Positions 44,939 through 56,320 are shown, counted from the stretch's first letter. The stretch is 64,000 bases of DNA from Isoetes taiwanensis (GCA_021234155.1 JAJEKV010000320.1:124001-188000), one strand, 5' to 3'. Program-made: numbers and translations. The notes: generated by a model from the sequence alone, not told the origin.

Positions 44939-45447
44939 GTCAGCCATCAAAGGCTCGTGCAGAAGACCAAGGCGGAACCACGCAGTCAAAGCCTGCGTCC
45001 GTCAACAAGAGGCGCCGCTCAGACAAGTGATGGCCCGTCACCGCCCGCGTCAGCGTCAGCGTGATTCTAGGCACTTCAAGAGGCACCGCCAACATTCCTG
45101 CAAATCAGGCCTCCTTCCAGGAGTCGGCACCGAGATCAGTCAGGGTGTCTATATTGGGTCAAAGGCCATTGTACTATATATATGAGTAGAGCTAGCACAT
45201 GAGTTTTTAGATGAGTTTTGAGTCTTGTCTCTCTTCAGTCTTCTCTCGATTGCGAGAGTTCATGTATGTTCATCATTGATATCAAGGAAGCTTATCATTT
45301 TCCTCTCACTGTTCTCTCTTGTTCTGTTTTCTTCTTGTTCTTTTCTTGCAAATCCCGCGTGACATAGTCCCCCGGATTCTCCTGTTAGATCCAAGGGTCC
45401 TCACAGAGGGCTGTCTTGCAGGAGTTCTCGAACCCAGACCCCAAACA
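44939..45447 (+). mobile_element. Element 1: 3' LTR, second part
   Basis: Continues the LTR interrupted at 31817. It matches 21325-21820 (TATA-like run near 45175, 'ttcatcattgatatcaagga') and ends CCCCAAACA, followed by the AGGTT target duplication at 45448-45452. Confidence 0.9.
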
Positions 45448-45452
45448 AGGTT
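45448..45452 (+). repeat. Target site duplication of element 1, right copy
   Basis: AGGTT, identical to 21234-21238. Confidence 0.9.
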
Positions 45453-45740
45453 AGAATTTCCCATGTGGCAAGAACACTTAACACTGAGGCTGATGCTTTA
45501 TGTAAGAAAATTATTATGGAAGCTTTATGTGAGGGAGTAGTGAGAGAAGACGAACTGCCACAGGGTTCTGAACAACACATGTGCGAGATTCTTACCATAT
45601 CTACTGATATGGCCAATGATTTGTGTGAAATCACAGTTATGAAGGAGGGGAAGGAGAGAACCTTAAGGATTGGAGTCATGGCCAATGAAGAAGAAAAAAA
45701 AGAGCTGACCAAAATGTTTAACAAGTTTGCAGATTGCTTT
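45453..45740 (+). pseudogene. Element 0: RNase H end and RNase H-RT linker
   Basis: Directly after the target duplication the frame reads 'VRISHVARTLNTEADALCKK', the C-terminal strand and last Asp of the RNase H begun at 20925. A linker with 'SEQHMCEILTISTDM' and 'MANEEEKKELTKMFNKFA' follows. The open frame from 45465 to 45866 is the best preserved part of element 0. Confidence 0.7.
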
Positions 45741-46690
45741 GCTTGGGACTATGGAGAGCTGAAAGGAATACCACCGGAGGTTTGTGAATTCGTATCAATA
45801 CAAAGGAGGAATGCTTGCCGGTTAAGCACAAGCTCGGGAGGATTAACCCTTTGCTCAATATGGTGAAGGAAGAGCTTGACAAACTATTGCAGGTCGGTTT
45901 TATCTATGAGATCGAAAATCCAATGTGGGTGTCATGTATTGTCCCATGCTAAAAAGAACAAGAAGATCGGGGTATGTGTGGATTATCAAGACTTGAACAA
46001 GGCCACCTTGAAGGATCATTATCCCCGCCATTCCAAGAAGAGATATTATATCGAGCTGCTACACAAGAGGTATTTTCATTCATGGATGGCTTTAGCGGTT
46101 TTAACCAAATCTCTGTTTGTCCAGAAAGATAGGCCGAAAACTGCATTCATCACGCCTTGGGGCACCTACGCCATGAATGTGATGCCTTTTTGGCTTAATG
46201 AACGCATGCCACATTTCAGAGGTGTATGGCGGTGGCATATCGCGGCATGCTCCAGCAGGCTTAGGCATCTTCCTTGATGATTTGTGCTTGGCCAACAAGC
46301 GTGTAGATCACTTAAAAAAGTATTTGGAGGAAGTGCCGACATTGAGCGAGCATCCCAAGTATGCCTCAATCCAGCTAAGTGCCAGTTCTTTTGTGATGGA
46401 GGTGTGCTTTTGGGACACTATGTTTCAACGAGATGGATACAAATTTCAAGTGAGAAGATCGACATCATTCATAAGCTACCCGTTCTAAAAACAATGAAAA
46501 AGTAAGAAAGCTGATTGGGATGTGTTCCTTTCTCGAATACATATACCAAATTTTTCACACTTAATGGGCCCAATTACCAAGCTTACCCGTGTTGGGAAGC
46601 TCTTGAAGGGGCAAAGTAAAAGTACACCTGTGCATTGGACGTAAGAGTGCCAAAACCGCTTTTGATAAGTTCTTGAGGTCATGACAAGCG
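45741..46690 (+). pseudogene. pol: Element 0: reverse transcriptase
   Basis: 'FAWDYGELKGIPPEVCEF', 'VKEELDKLLQVGFIYEIENP', 'KIGVCVDYQDLNKATLKDHY', 'AFWLNERMPHFR' and the catalytic 'IFLDDLCLANK' near 46270-46305 appear in order over changing frames. Thumb-like wording follows. This is a Ty3/gypsy RT of the kind with 'DY..LN...' and FLDD. Confidence 0.8.
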
Positions 46691-47130
46691 GCACGATTTT
46701 AGTGCCATCACAAGATGGGCGCCCATCTGGTGCATTTCCAGGATTTGGACTAAGTGGGCCATCGGGGTTGCCTTATGTCAAAAAAAATGAGACAAAGGGA
46801 TATGATATAATTTGCTATTCCTGAGGCTGACTTTTGGGATGTGGAGAACATATATCCTATACTAGAGAGGTATGGTTGTGCATTGGTATTCTTGTTTCAT
46901 CGGCATGAACACCTTTTACTTAAGGAGCAATAATGAAGTCATCATGAAAAAAAACCCCATGCCACTCATATCGGGAAAGAGCCTTAAGAAAGCTAAGCAT
47001 CAAAGGTGGATGTCTTACCCGCACAATTTGACTTTGCAATTAAAAAAACTCGCCCTCGGCAATCCGGAGTGGGTATTTGCCTTATGCTCTCATGGAAGAA
47101 GACATCACTCTAGAAGAGGTGGTTGAAAGC
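46691..47130 (+). pseudogene. pol: Element 0: second RNase H, degraded
   Basis: Pieces such as 'GTILVPSQDGRPSGAF', 'DKGYD'-like, 'YPILERYGCALVFLFHRHEH' and 'KSLKKAKHQRWMSY' fit the RNase H after RT. The catalytic residues are not all visible. Confidence 0.5.
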
Positions 47131-48415
47131 TTCGGCATACATATATGTCCAAGACTCATGGATCTTGCCCCACGATACTTATTACAGGGATTAGACACCG
47201 CCAGAACGTTTCCAAAGCAGTAAGAGAGAAGAATAAAGGAGGAAGCTATCTCAATTCTTGCTTGTTGATGGAATACTTTGTCGTAGAAGTGCTGATGGGA
47301 TACTCGAGAGATGTCTAAACGAAGAGGAAACGACAATATGTGTTGGAGATGTGCCATAAAGGTGATTGATCGAGGTCACTTAGCTGGGCAAGCTACAGAC
47401 CAAGAGAATCCTCGCGAGTAGGCTATTATTGGCCCACCTTATTCAAAGATGCCCATAATCATACCCTAAGATGCCAAGCCCGCCAATTTCATCAACCCAA
47501 AGCGAACCAACTTTGCGAGTTAGCCACTTTGTTCCTATTTTTGGACCCTTCCACACTTGGAGGCTAGATTTCATAGGCCCAATCCCCATGTCATCCTCCA
47601 GGACACCAATTACATCCTTATGGCCACGGACTACTTCACTAAATAAAAGAGGCAATTCCGGCAAAAACACCGCAACAGACTCAAGTGGTTTGCACTTTTG
47701 TGCATCAACAACAAATATGTTGCAGGTATGGTATCCCTCTTGTATTAATTAGTGATAGGGGTTCTCATTTTATGAACGAGCTGATGCGAGGAATTAACCA
47801 ACAAGATCAAACCGAGGCATGTCTTTTCAAGCTCTTATTACCCCGGCAACGGGCAAAAGAAAGCACCAACAAGCGGTGATCGCATCATCACTAAGATGAT
47901 TTTTGAGCATGGTAATAATTGGCACACACATTTACAAGGCTGCCCTCGGGGCATACAGAGGACCTACGAGAAGGGTGCAACGGGGTATACCCCATTTCAG
48001 TTTGGTTTATGGTCGTGGAAGCAGTTTTACCATCTGAAATGGAGGTTCCTTCTTTAAGAATTGCGGTATGCAAGAGTTGGGGCATGTTGCGGATGTCCAA
48101 AGCGCACGGACGAGTTGGAGCGGCTTGATGAGCATAGGTACCATGCACATTTGGCCATTCGGTGAAGAAGAACATGGACCAGGTTCACTTTCGAAAGAAG
48201 CATGGTCCCACAATCTATTTCAAATCGGGGGACCTAGTACTCAAGTGGAGTAAGGTGCGGGGAGAAAGCTAAGAAGAAGTTTAAGTCTTCTTTGGGATGG
48301 ACCATACCACAGTTGGCAGTGTCGGGGACACCATAGCTACACTCTCAAAACTTTGGATGGCATCCTTACGCCCAACCTTGTGAATGGCATCCAAGCAAAA
48401 CCCTATTGGCCTTAG
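47131..48415 (+). pseudogene. pol: Element 0: integrase
   Basis: The zinc-binding region is degraded. 'YWPTLFKDAHNHTLRCQAR', 'LDFIGPIPMSSS' (first Asp), 'YGIPLVLISDRGSHFMNELM' (second Asp), an 'ESTNK' Glu block and 'GCNGVYPISVWFMVVEA' then appear. The C-terminal part 'GDLVLKWSKVRGE' and 'TLKTLDGILTPNLVNGI' ends near 48415. It is the end of pol of the host element of this nest. A possible 3' LTR could start at TGTTGGCCACC (about 48450), unproven. Confidence 0.65.
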
Positions 48416-50689
48416 GGTCGAGGGGACCAGCCCTTCTTTTGGGGCAAAATGTTGGCCACCTTTTTGGTGCCAACAACTCCATTGCATTTAATTAGGGCAT
48501 ATCTTGTTTTTGCATAATGCATGCCACCCCCACTTGCATTTGTTCATGCATTTCTCTATTACACTCCACCACCATAGCATTTCCTTGCTTCTAGCATCCT
48601 TATTGCATTTGAGCACAACAACTATACTTGCAGAAATATGTTGCAGACATAAGGGTCAAATGGGGAGTTTTGCTGAAGGGAACAAGTGAGCAAATTAAGT
48701 TATGATTGCAGTACCAACTCAGCATGCTACATCAATTAAGGCATCACAGGTTGGTGCAATGTTCACGATTTTTTGTTGGATAAATTTTTAGAAACTTGAA
48801 GACTCTTGCATGGTTCTGTCAGCATCCGCATCTACCTTGCCAACCTTGACACAGTCGCCACATCCTTAGACCCATTGCATCCATTATCATTCAAATCACT
48901 AGCTCCTTTCCATCTATCAACTCTGTACACCTCTCGCTTTGCTTGCCATTATTTCTACTCTAGCCATTGCGCATAAAACATGTCATTATCACTGCTCTAG
49001 CCATTGCCCATAAAACTTGAGCAATTAAAAAAAAATGAGAAAGAGGAAACAAAAAGGGGCAATGTGGAAAAAAGAAAAAGAAAGAAAAACAAGGAAAAAA
49101 AGAGGGGAGGTTCACCTTCGAAATTGCATTTCCCATTTCTGTTTGCACTACATTAAAAAACCTTGTTCCATTATATTTCTGGTCTTCATTTTTCCTAACC
49201 TAAGCCCTTACCTTGTTACACCATTTCGTTTTTGCACTCTTGACCTAGACCCATGCTGGCAAGAACCGTGTAAGAGAATTTGAGCTGAAGGAAAAGAACA
49301 GGAAAATCATTTGGATACATGGGGATCTGGCACTATCTGAAACAGAGCCATAATGGATGCCGAATCCACCAACGGCATGAAGCCCAACTGATTCGTGGAG
49401 CTTTAAAAAAAAAGAAGCAGAGGAACAAGAAGGCACGGCAACAAGAGATCAGAATTTTCTTGAGGAGACTGTGTCGCCAAGGCAGAATTCTATCCGAGTA
49501 CATTCGTTGCTTGCTTACAGGGAATATGGAGCTGGTATTTACCTATTTGAGTTCAGAAATTTGATTGTTATTCATGTGAAAAAGAGTGATCCTGCTGTTT
49601 AAGAACATCATCTGTTTGTATTTGAGAACTTCCTTGATCTGACTGATCAATTGGGAGTGCCAATTAATGCAAGTATAGTTGTTGTTGTGTCAAAAGTGCA
49701 TTCTAATCTTGCTGTTGTTGTAGTCTTTTCTGCAGAATTGCCTGCTTGCAAAGTGAAGTAGTTTCCTTGTTGTTCTATCAGAAATATAAAAAAAAAAACC
49801 ATTTCATTTTGAAGGTGATCTAGTTGCTGTTTTACCTATATTCCATCTCAAATGAAAAAGCCCATTTCGTTTTGAAGCCTTTCTATTTCCAGAAAAGAAA
49901 AGATTTCTATATCCATCAAACATTTCCTTCTTGCTAGTTTTACTAGAGTATGCCTTCCTCCAAATTGATTTATCCTTCTTGAACGATTTCCTTCCGCTTC
50001 TCTAAACCTCAGCACCATCATATCTATAGCTGCTCAAAAGACGTTTTGGGTGTAGTCACTGCCCACCAGTGACTTGGAGGTCCAGACCATCATCTCTAAC
50101 ATAGGTGATTGCCTCAAGATCCAGGCTAGGGGCCATCAAGAACCAGGCAGGAGTGCTTCAAATTCAGAGAAAGAAAGACAGAAGCTTTATTACTCAAAAT
50201 AGAAAAGGGAATTTGTAGGAGGGAATGGAAAAAATGGGATAAAAAAAAATGGTAATGAGATCAATGACATATTAGTTATGGTGGAAAAATTGGTGTTTGT
50301 GCGACTTAAAAGAAAAGGAATGGAAACATGCCTTCAAAACTTCGATATGGTTTGATAAGGAGTGCAGAGAACAGAGAGGAAGAACCAGCAGGCCAAGGGA
50401 ACTGAACCTTCTGCTCAAGATTTCAAGACTGACACCATTCACCACGACATGTTCATTGTTCTATCTTAGAGGGGTATGAGTAAATGTTGTATATATGGAC
50501 TTGCCATTTAATCATTTCACTTCGATATTAAACTGGTTATGTATTTGTCTTCACCTTTGCTCTCCTATTCGTATTCAAGACCATTCCACTGACCTTGTAC
50601 ACCTCTCGCCGACTTCAATTGACTTCAATCTTTATTTCTTTCTGTTCCTTCATGTTGGATTTGTGCTCACATTTCTGCAAATTTTGCCT
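48416..50689. other. Region without recognised genes
   Basis: AT-rich with a long purine tract (about 49027-49108). The first part could be the LTR or 3' end of element 0. The rest shows no coding similarity that I recognise, and the open frames overlap on opposite strands. Confidence 0.4.
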
Positions 50690-51030
50690 CAATCTCCTCC
50701 CTTGTCGAGCCCCGCTCGCAACCCGAGGAAAAGGACACACCAAGAAAACTAGAACAAAAGATCAAACTTTATTGCACACTTTGTTGGTTGGTAAAGCCCC
50801 AACCGTGGCTCACATATTTATAGTCCAACTACCCCTTCGCCACATCATTGCCACGTCATCACCATGTCATTGCACCCCTTGGATTTCGTATGCCACCTAG
50901 GCGGATCGCCAACATGGCACCTACTGCATCATTCACCCTGCCACGTCATCAATTTTGCCACATGGACATGCCATGTCATCAAATACGCCAAATAGGCATG
51001 CCACGTCATTCCTTGTGCCACGTCACCACG
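50690..51030 (-). mobile_element. LTR-like promoter unit with repeated TGACGTGGC
   Basis: On the minus strand a TATA box (TATAAATA, 50815-50822) is followed about 45 bp later by AATAAA (50768-50773), the close TATA-to-polyadenylation spacing of an LTR R region. Upstream (50840-51025) the motif TGACGTGGC occurs four times exactly (50850-50858, 50940-50948, 51000-51008, 51017-51025), plus several variants. Such ACGT cores bind plant bZIP factors. No partner LTR or TSD was found, so it may be a solo or partial LTR. Confidence 0.5.
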
Positions 51031-51079
51031 CAAAAAAGATGCGATTTTGTGGTTCTTCACTCGTTTGGCAAAAGGTTTT

Positions 51080-51145
51080 GGAAAGGAATTGAACCCTGCA
51101 CCTATCCATTAGAAGACAAAGACCTTGCCAACTGTGCTACCTATC
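51080..51145 (-). mobile_element. tRNA-like SINE head
   Basis: The minus strand has an A box TAGCACAGTTGG (51128-51139) and a B box GGGTTCAATTCC (51085-51096), spaced as in tRNA genes, but without a matching acceptor stem. It is best read as the 5' part of a tRNA-related SINE. A decayed tRNA gene is the alternative. Confidence 0.45.
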
Positions 51146-51735
51146 ATATCTTTAAAATAATTACACTTCCTTCTTTCTTTAAGGGCTTCGCTTTTTCCTT
51201 AATTTTTATTATCTCTCTTTCTCTGTTTCGCATTCTGCAGCAGAAGATCGGCCCTATCCCGGAAATCCAATTTTATGGAGATGCTTCAATTCCGGCCTGC
51301 TTCAGATTCTTCTGCAATATTTTAACTTGTTGATGCCGGATCGTTAGCCCTTGGCAGCCTTCGATTTATCTGTATAAGCCGACAAATCCCTGGCAGTTCT
51401 TGATTCGTCTAATCGGCCTGACACAAGCCTCAATTTCCAGAATCGAAACCCTGGCTCCAATCTTTTGCATTGCCATGGCGGATTTAGACCCAATCCGTCC
51501 TATTGTTCTGAAAACAAGTTCTTCAATGGCCGATTCAAGCACAAATCTGGCAACTGCGGATCTACTGCCGCCAACGGTTTTCTTCAGGCCCAATTCTTCC
51601 TCAGATCTTTTTCTCTCCAGGTTATTTCTGGAACGACATCCTCGTGAAGGGTCCTTTCGCCCAAATCGGCCTGTATGGTCGCGTCTATTTTGTGTTCCCC
51701 TTTCAAGAAAGCTTCGTCCAAGAAGTTTTTGGAAG

Positions 51736-51867
51736 GGGAAACTTTCGAGAGCAGGAAGTTTCAGGAAGAAACTTGCTGGCGGCGGAAGCGGCGAGCGGCG
51801 TCAGCCGCGAGCGGCGCCGCCGCCAGCAAGTTTCTTCCTGAAACTTCCCTGCTCGAGAAAGTTTCCC
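51736..51867. repeat. Foldback, ~50-bp arms
   Basis: Arm 51736-51785 and arm 51817-51867 are reverse complements with one or two differences, around a 31-bp GC-rich loop. The transcript would form a long hairpin. The surrounding plus-strand frame (51400-51933) has no recognisable domain. Confidence 0.85.
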
Positions 51868-52019
51868 GCCGTAACCCTTCATCACATGCCGATTACCCCA
51901 TCCATCTTTTTCTTGCCTTTTTCTTCAATCTAACCACCGGATCTTGCAGTAGAAACACCGGATTTGATCGAATTAACATCTAAGCTCCATTTGGAGCCAT
52001 TTTGAACTCAATCTGAATG

Positions 52020-52215
52020 ATCTTCTGGAGTGCAGAGCCCTTCCGGCGAGACAATCTGAATGCTCTTCTGCTCTTCTGAATGCTCTTCCGGCCAGGCATC
52101 GCATGAATGCTCTTCTGAAAACTGGAGACCCGAAAGTAGCACCACCAAAACTGGAGACCCGAAAACTGGAGGCGCCGCCGTAGCACCACCAAAACTGGAG
52201 ACCCGAAAGTTACCT
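52020..52215 (+). repeat. Short tandem repeats, two unit types
   Basis: Four to five copies of 'GAATGCTCTTCTG' (52035-52115), then three copies of 'AAAACTGGAGACCCGAAA', two linked to 'tagcaccacc'. Confidence 0.8.
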
Positions 52216-53092
52216 AAAATAAACAAGAACTGAAATCTTAGGTAATCGGCAAGTGATGAAGGTTACGGTCGTCCAACAATTTCGTGTCACAATTGTCTTT
52301 ATTTTTTTCAATGGCCTTCCCATAACCATTTTATGACTTTTGCTTTAATTCCTTTCTTCCAATGTTTTGCACCTTTCTTTTACTCACAAGCTCTTGCTCA
52401 CCATATTTTCCATGATTTACATGGTCGATTTTTTCCCATGGTTCCCTTGTTGCCTCGCCATGATTCTTTCTTTGCCATTCTTTCTCCTTAGGGTCTTCTT
52501 GCTTTTCAATAGTTTTTATTCTCCAGTATCTTCTTCAACCTTTATTGCTTATAGCCGCCCGTGTCACTATTGCGATTTCTTTTCTGGCTTTTGCCCCTTG
52601 GGTCATAACACTTTTCTCCTTTCTTTCATGAGTAATTCCATTTCCATAATTCTTCTCAAGGGTTTTTCTCCCTTGTTCTCGACATCTTTTCTCCTTCAAT
52701 TCCTTGTGACTTGACCTCTTTATTCCAAGGCCTTTATTTTTGTCACTTCCATCTTTCCTCCATAGGTATTTTTCGTCACAACCCGGTTGCCATATCATTC
52801 TTCTCCCATGTTTCTCATGGGTAATCTTTCACGCAGTACATCCCTTGCACTACTTTTGCTCTATTTCCATATTTGCCTAGCTTTTCCTTCAAAGCTAGCA
52901 TAATTCCCCGAGCTATATTCTTATCAATATGCTTTTTGCAGATTTTCGCCTCGATTTGGCAGACGACATCCCTCATTCTTGTTAGGTATGATTCATTTTG
53001 GGGCATCTATTCATGTGTTTCGGCATCTTTTGTTTTATTATTGCGAACAATAGGTATGGCTAGCCTCCTTGCACTCCACCTCGACATCGGCA
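52216..53092. other. Region without recognised genes
   Basis: T/C-rich DNA. Open frames such as 52367-52714 are hydrophobic, low in complexity and unrecognised, and I consider them fortuitous. Confidence 0.4.
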
Positions 53093-53100
53093 CTTGACCC

Positions 53101-53874
53101 CATGGAATAAATTACTACTCCTATATTTTGGTGTAGCCAAAATAGGTTTGGCTAAAGTGTCCTCAAATTAGAGCTTGAAGTTTCTAGCACTTGGCTAAAC
53201 TAGATGATTTTTCTCTATCACTATTTCTTGGCTTTGGCTAAACGTTTAAAATATGGGGAGGCAAATATTAGCCATCACATTACACTAATTTTAAAAAGTC
53301 CAAGCTTTTGGAGAGAGACATTGAATTCATTGTTATTACAATGTAATTTAATATGGACAAAGTAAGCGAGAATCAACACAATGTGGAATAATTGACGGAA
53401 TTACAGTCATTGTTACTTCCTTGATAAGAAGCAACAAAGACATAAAGATACATGAACATGTTCAAAACTAAAAAAAAGGAAGTACATTGTTCCTTCTAGA
53501 TTGTGAATAACTCCGCGGATGCTTCAACTTCGTACCTAGGATAAATAAAAAAAAATAAAAACAAAAGTACAAAAAAATTGAACCCTACTTGGTGGTTTTT
53601 TAAAGTCCCTACAAATCTTGCTGTCAGCTTGTAGGCTAATCCACCCATTTTTCCAAACCCCCTCTTTCTTAGGTTTGGCTAATCGATGTCCTAGCGGGAT
53701 TGTCTAGAGGTGGAGGTTTGGCTATTCAACCTAAAATTTCACTTGGGCGGCAAAAAAATTGGACTAAAATTTTATTTTTTTTGGCATTTTTTTCCATTTA
53801 GTTTAGCCATTTTTCTTGTAAAAAAAACTACAAAATAGCCATTTGGCTAACCTTAGCCATTATTTTATTCCATG
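53101..53874. mobile_element. hAT-type MITE with 8-bp TSD, second copy
   Basis: Flanked by CTTGACCC at 53093-53100 and 53875-53882. The ends are CATGGAATAAAT and its near reverse complement. Non-coding, AT-rich, with many GGCTA motifs, and clearly related to the element at 9351-10175. Confidence 0.85.
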
Positions 53875-53882
53875 CTTGACCC

Positions 53883-55615
53883 CATCGCCTCTTTTACCTT
53901 GGCCTTAATCTCACTTTTGACTTCAGACTCAGACTTCGACCTTCTTTGTTTTTTCATAAGCCTCTCTTTGCTTGACCCACGATATGATCCAAATGTAACT
54001 TAAATCTCTTTTCCCTTCTTGACCTTCCTTAATCTCTACCTCAACCTCATTCCTCGTTCTTTAAAAGTATTATTCATATTAGTGCATCTAGTCATGGCTT
54101 TAGGCATGTGATATTATTTTCCTTATGATATTTCATTTAACACTATCGTTTCATTTTCATTTAACTTTTTTCATATTATTTCCAAAATGGATTGTATTGC
54201 ATTTTTTGTCGAAAGCACGTTCTATTTGGTAAATTATAATTTGTTTTCGTGTTCTTGACGTTATTTTTTATGGTTTTACATCATTTGCATTTTTATATTT
54301 GGCCTTATGCGTCATGCATTTGGCAGTCCATTGAGTCTTTCTGGCATGGCTTTATATTGGACTCGTTCTAGTTTTGTATTGTGCCTTTATACTCATTTTT
54401 ATTGTTCTAGTTTCCACAACAGATTCATTGCATTGGCATTAATCACTCATAGAAGCTGTTGAGTTCCTTGTCTTTTCAGTTTACTCACAATTCTTTAGTT
54501 ATCTTGAACAAGATTCTTTTCATGTGACCTTTTTTTTCTGCAATGGGTGACTCATGGAGTTTTATCCTCTTATCGGATTTAGACCTTCCTTTTTTCCTCC
54601 TCATGTGACCGTACCCATCTTATCATTCTCTCGCCTTGAACATCTTTATTGTTTGATCCATGAAGTTTTCAGCTCTCGGCAATACGAGGGCGTGCATGAT
54701 GTTATTCGTGCACATAAAGCATAATTTCATTAATTGTGGACTTTGCCTAAGTCCATATGACTCCCAAATGGACCCGATTTTTTAGAATATAAGGCTTTTA
54801 TTTGGTGGAATGATGCAAAATTTCGAAATGCGTGCAGGTAGGTGAGTTGGCAGGCCCTTTATCTACTATGCCAAAGAAGTGACATCCGAGTTTGTTTCCT
54901 GCCCAAGCGCCTTCACTGGACGTGGTCTTGCTGCACCAACTGGCATTCGCAAATCTGCACAGTGTAGATTCATAGTCGGGACAGTCAGAATGGTCCGAAC
55001 TAGGCGCAGCGATGGATTCACAATGAGCGAAATGCAGTGCCATATCTCCCGACCCAATATTAGCTCATGCGAATCGGCCCGGCTTGAGGTGCGTAACGAG
55101 ATAAACTAAAATGGCACAGATTTAAATGAGACACCAACCGATGAAGCTCCTTCCGTCATGGAGAGTTGATGAAGGATGGTGATGAGCGGATCACCTCAAA
55201 GTAGGTAGAGCTGGAAGGTTGTTTGATTTCCTTGAAACGCCATATTTACAGGGCAGAAGCTCTGAAGAGGTTGCTGAAAATGGACGATGTTTGGCCACAA
55301 ATGTGTTCCGGTCCATATTTAAGAAGCTTTACAAGAAGGAAAAAAGGGGCGTGTGGGTTTGGTAACCAAACTCATCCTCAAAGACTCCCTATCCAATGGG
55401 AGAATTGGATGACGGGTTGATCCGTATATAGACAAGCCATAACAGTAGTTCGATCGTCGGGGATCTAATTGCGGTGGAACCGATATTGACCAAACGCCCA
55501 TGTTTAATATTATCTATTACTATCTATTATCTCGTTCGAGGCATGATGTTTAGTTGATATTATTATCTATGTAATCCATCCATGTACTCCATTCCTATAT
55601 GAATAGAATGGTTCT
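53883..55615. other. Region without recognised genes
   Basis: AT-rich to about 54800, then more balanced. The plus-strand open frames at 54879-55109 and 55223-55420 may be pieces of one decayed gene, but I recognise neither. Confidence 0.35.
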
Positions 55616-55675
55616 TGTCTACATTGAGAACAGCCCATGACGTGCATTTTTTGTTTCATCGAAAAACTCCAAAGG

Positions 55676-55800
55676 AAATTGGGCGCCCGCCCACTTTCCT
55701 TCCAGAGGAAATTGGGCGCCCGCCCAGTTTCCTTCGGGAATAGTCTCCCCCAGAAATTGGGCGCCCGCCCAGTTTCCTTCGGGAATAGTCTCCCCCAGTT
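55676..55800 (+). repeat. Palindrome cluster with 45-bp tandem repeat
   Basis: Three copies of the 22-bp inverted repeat (AAATTGGGCG, CC, then CGCCCAATTT or close variants) lie at 55676-55697, 55709-55730 and 55754-55775. The last two are part of a 45-bp tandem repeat containing 'CCTTCGGGAATAGTCTCCCC'. Confidence 0.9.
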
Positions 55801-55926
55801 TCATGTAGGCAAAAGGAAAACGAGAAAACGTAGATCAGAATCGAAGATAAGAACTGAAAGATAACAACTGAATCATGCACAACACAGTTACATCATCATA
55901 TCATATAAAGTTATGAAATACATGAC

Positions 55927-56160
55927 TCATATATTGTAATTATTGGTGATTCTATTAATCTCAAAAGCCTCGCGCTCCGGAACCCACACAATATGGATAG
56001 TAACATGATACTCGTCGGGGGAGTCTTTCTTTCGACCAGTAGCTATACCATACAGCCAGGGATCGAGGGAGATCCCTTTCAACTCGCAAGCATGAAGATC
56101 GTCAAAGGTCATAAGGCAAGTGAGGGTGTCAAGATGGGGCCTCTGAAGACGGCGAGACAT
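55927..56160 (-). CDS. Small accessory protein family member A
   Basis: A single-exon, 77-residue protein from ATG 56160 (MSRRLQRPHLDTLTCLMTF...). The start was chosen because a minus-strand TATA box (TATAAATATAG, 56193-56203) lies 33 bp upstream, ruling out the longer ORF beginning at 56226. The family pattern is C.M...D...C....ISLDPWL, then VTIHIVWVPEREAFEINRI. It is intact and shares this pattern with B (56364) and C (56927), and in part with D in element 1. It has no known domain, signal peptide or membrane segment, and its function is unknown. Confidence 0.7.
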   Translation of the reverse strand: MSRRLQRPHLDTLTCLMTFDDLHACELKGISLDPWLYGIATGRKKDSPDEYHVTIHIVWVPEREAFEINRITNNYNI

Positions 56161-56192
56161 GGCAAAGGAATGTGCTGTGCCCTCGAATGCGG

Positions 56193-56203
56193 CTATATTT
56201 ATA
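56193..56203 (-). promoter_or_regulatory. TATA box of small gene A
   Basis: Minus strand TATAAATATAG, 33 bp upstream of ATG 56160, giving an almost leaderless transcript. Confidence 0.7.
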
Positions 56204-56310
56204 GCCATGGAATTATTGATGACCACTGTAGCAGCATTATTGGGTGTATATACGAGTAGTATGTATATCCAATAATCTTTGCGTACAATACCATCAATAA
56301 TTATGGTGGG

Positions 56311-56320
56311 TATAAATATA
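56311..56320 (+). promoter_or_regulatory. TATA box of small gene B
   Basis: TATAAATATA, 44-53 bp upstream of ATG 56364. It stands back to back with the TATA box of gene A, about 110 bp away, so A and B form a divergent pair. Confidence 0.7.

Noticed and set aside
45465-45530. Frame starting MARTLNTEADALCKK, resembling an H3-like start
   Set aside because: It is the C-terminal strand of the element 0 RNase H, read in frame with 'VRISHVARTLNTEAD', not an N-terminus.
51080-51145. Functional tRNA gene
   Set aside because: A and B boxes are good, but no acceptor stem pairing and no clear anticodon arm; a SINE head fits better.
52367-52714. 115-residue hydrophobic ORF
   Set aside because: T/C-rich low-complexity translation with no start context, domain or conserved neighbour.
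55656-55880. Minus-strand ORF with repeated 'RRKLGGRPIS' motifs
   Set aside because: The peptide repeat is only the translation of the palindrome and its 45-bp tandem repeat; similar shadows occur in other frames and at 61691-61993.
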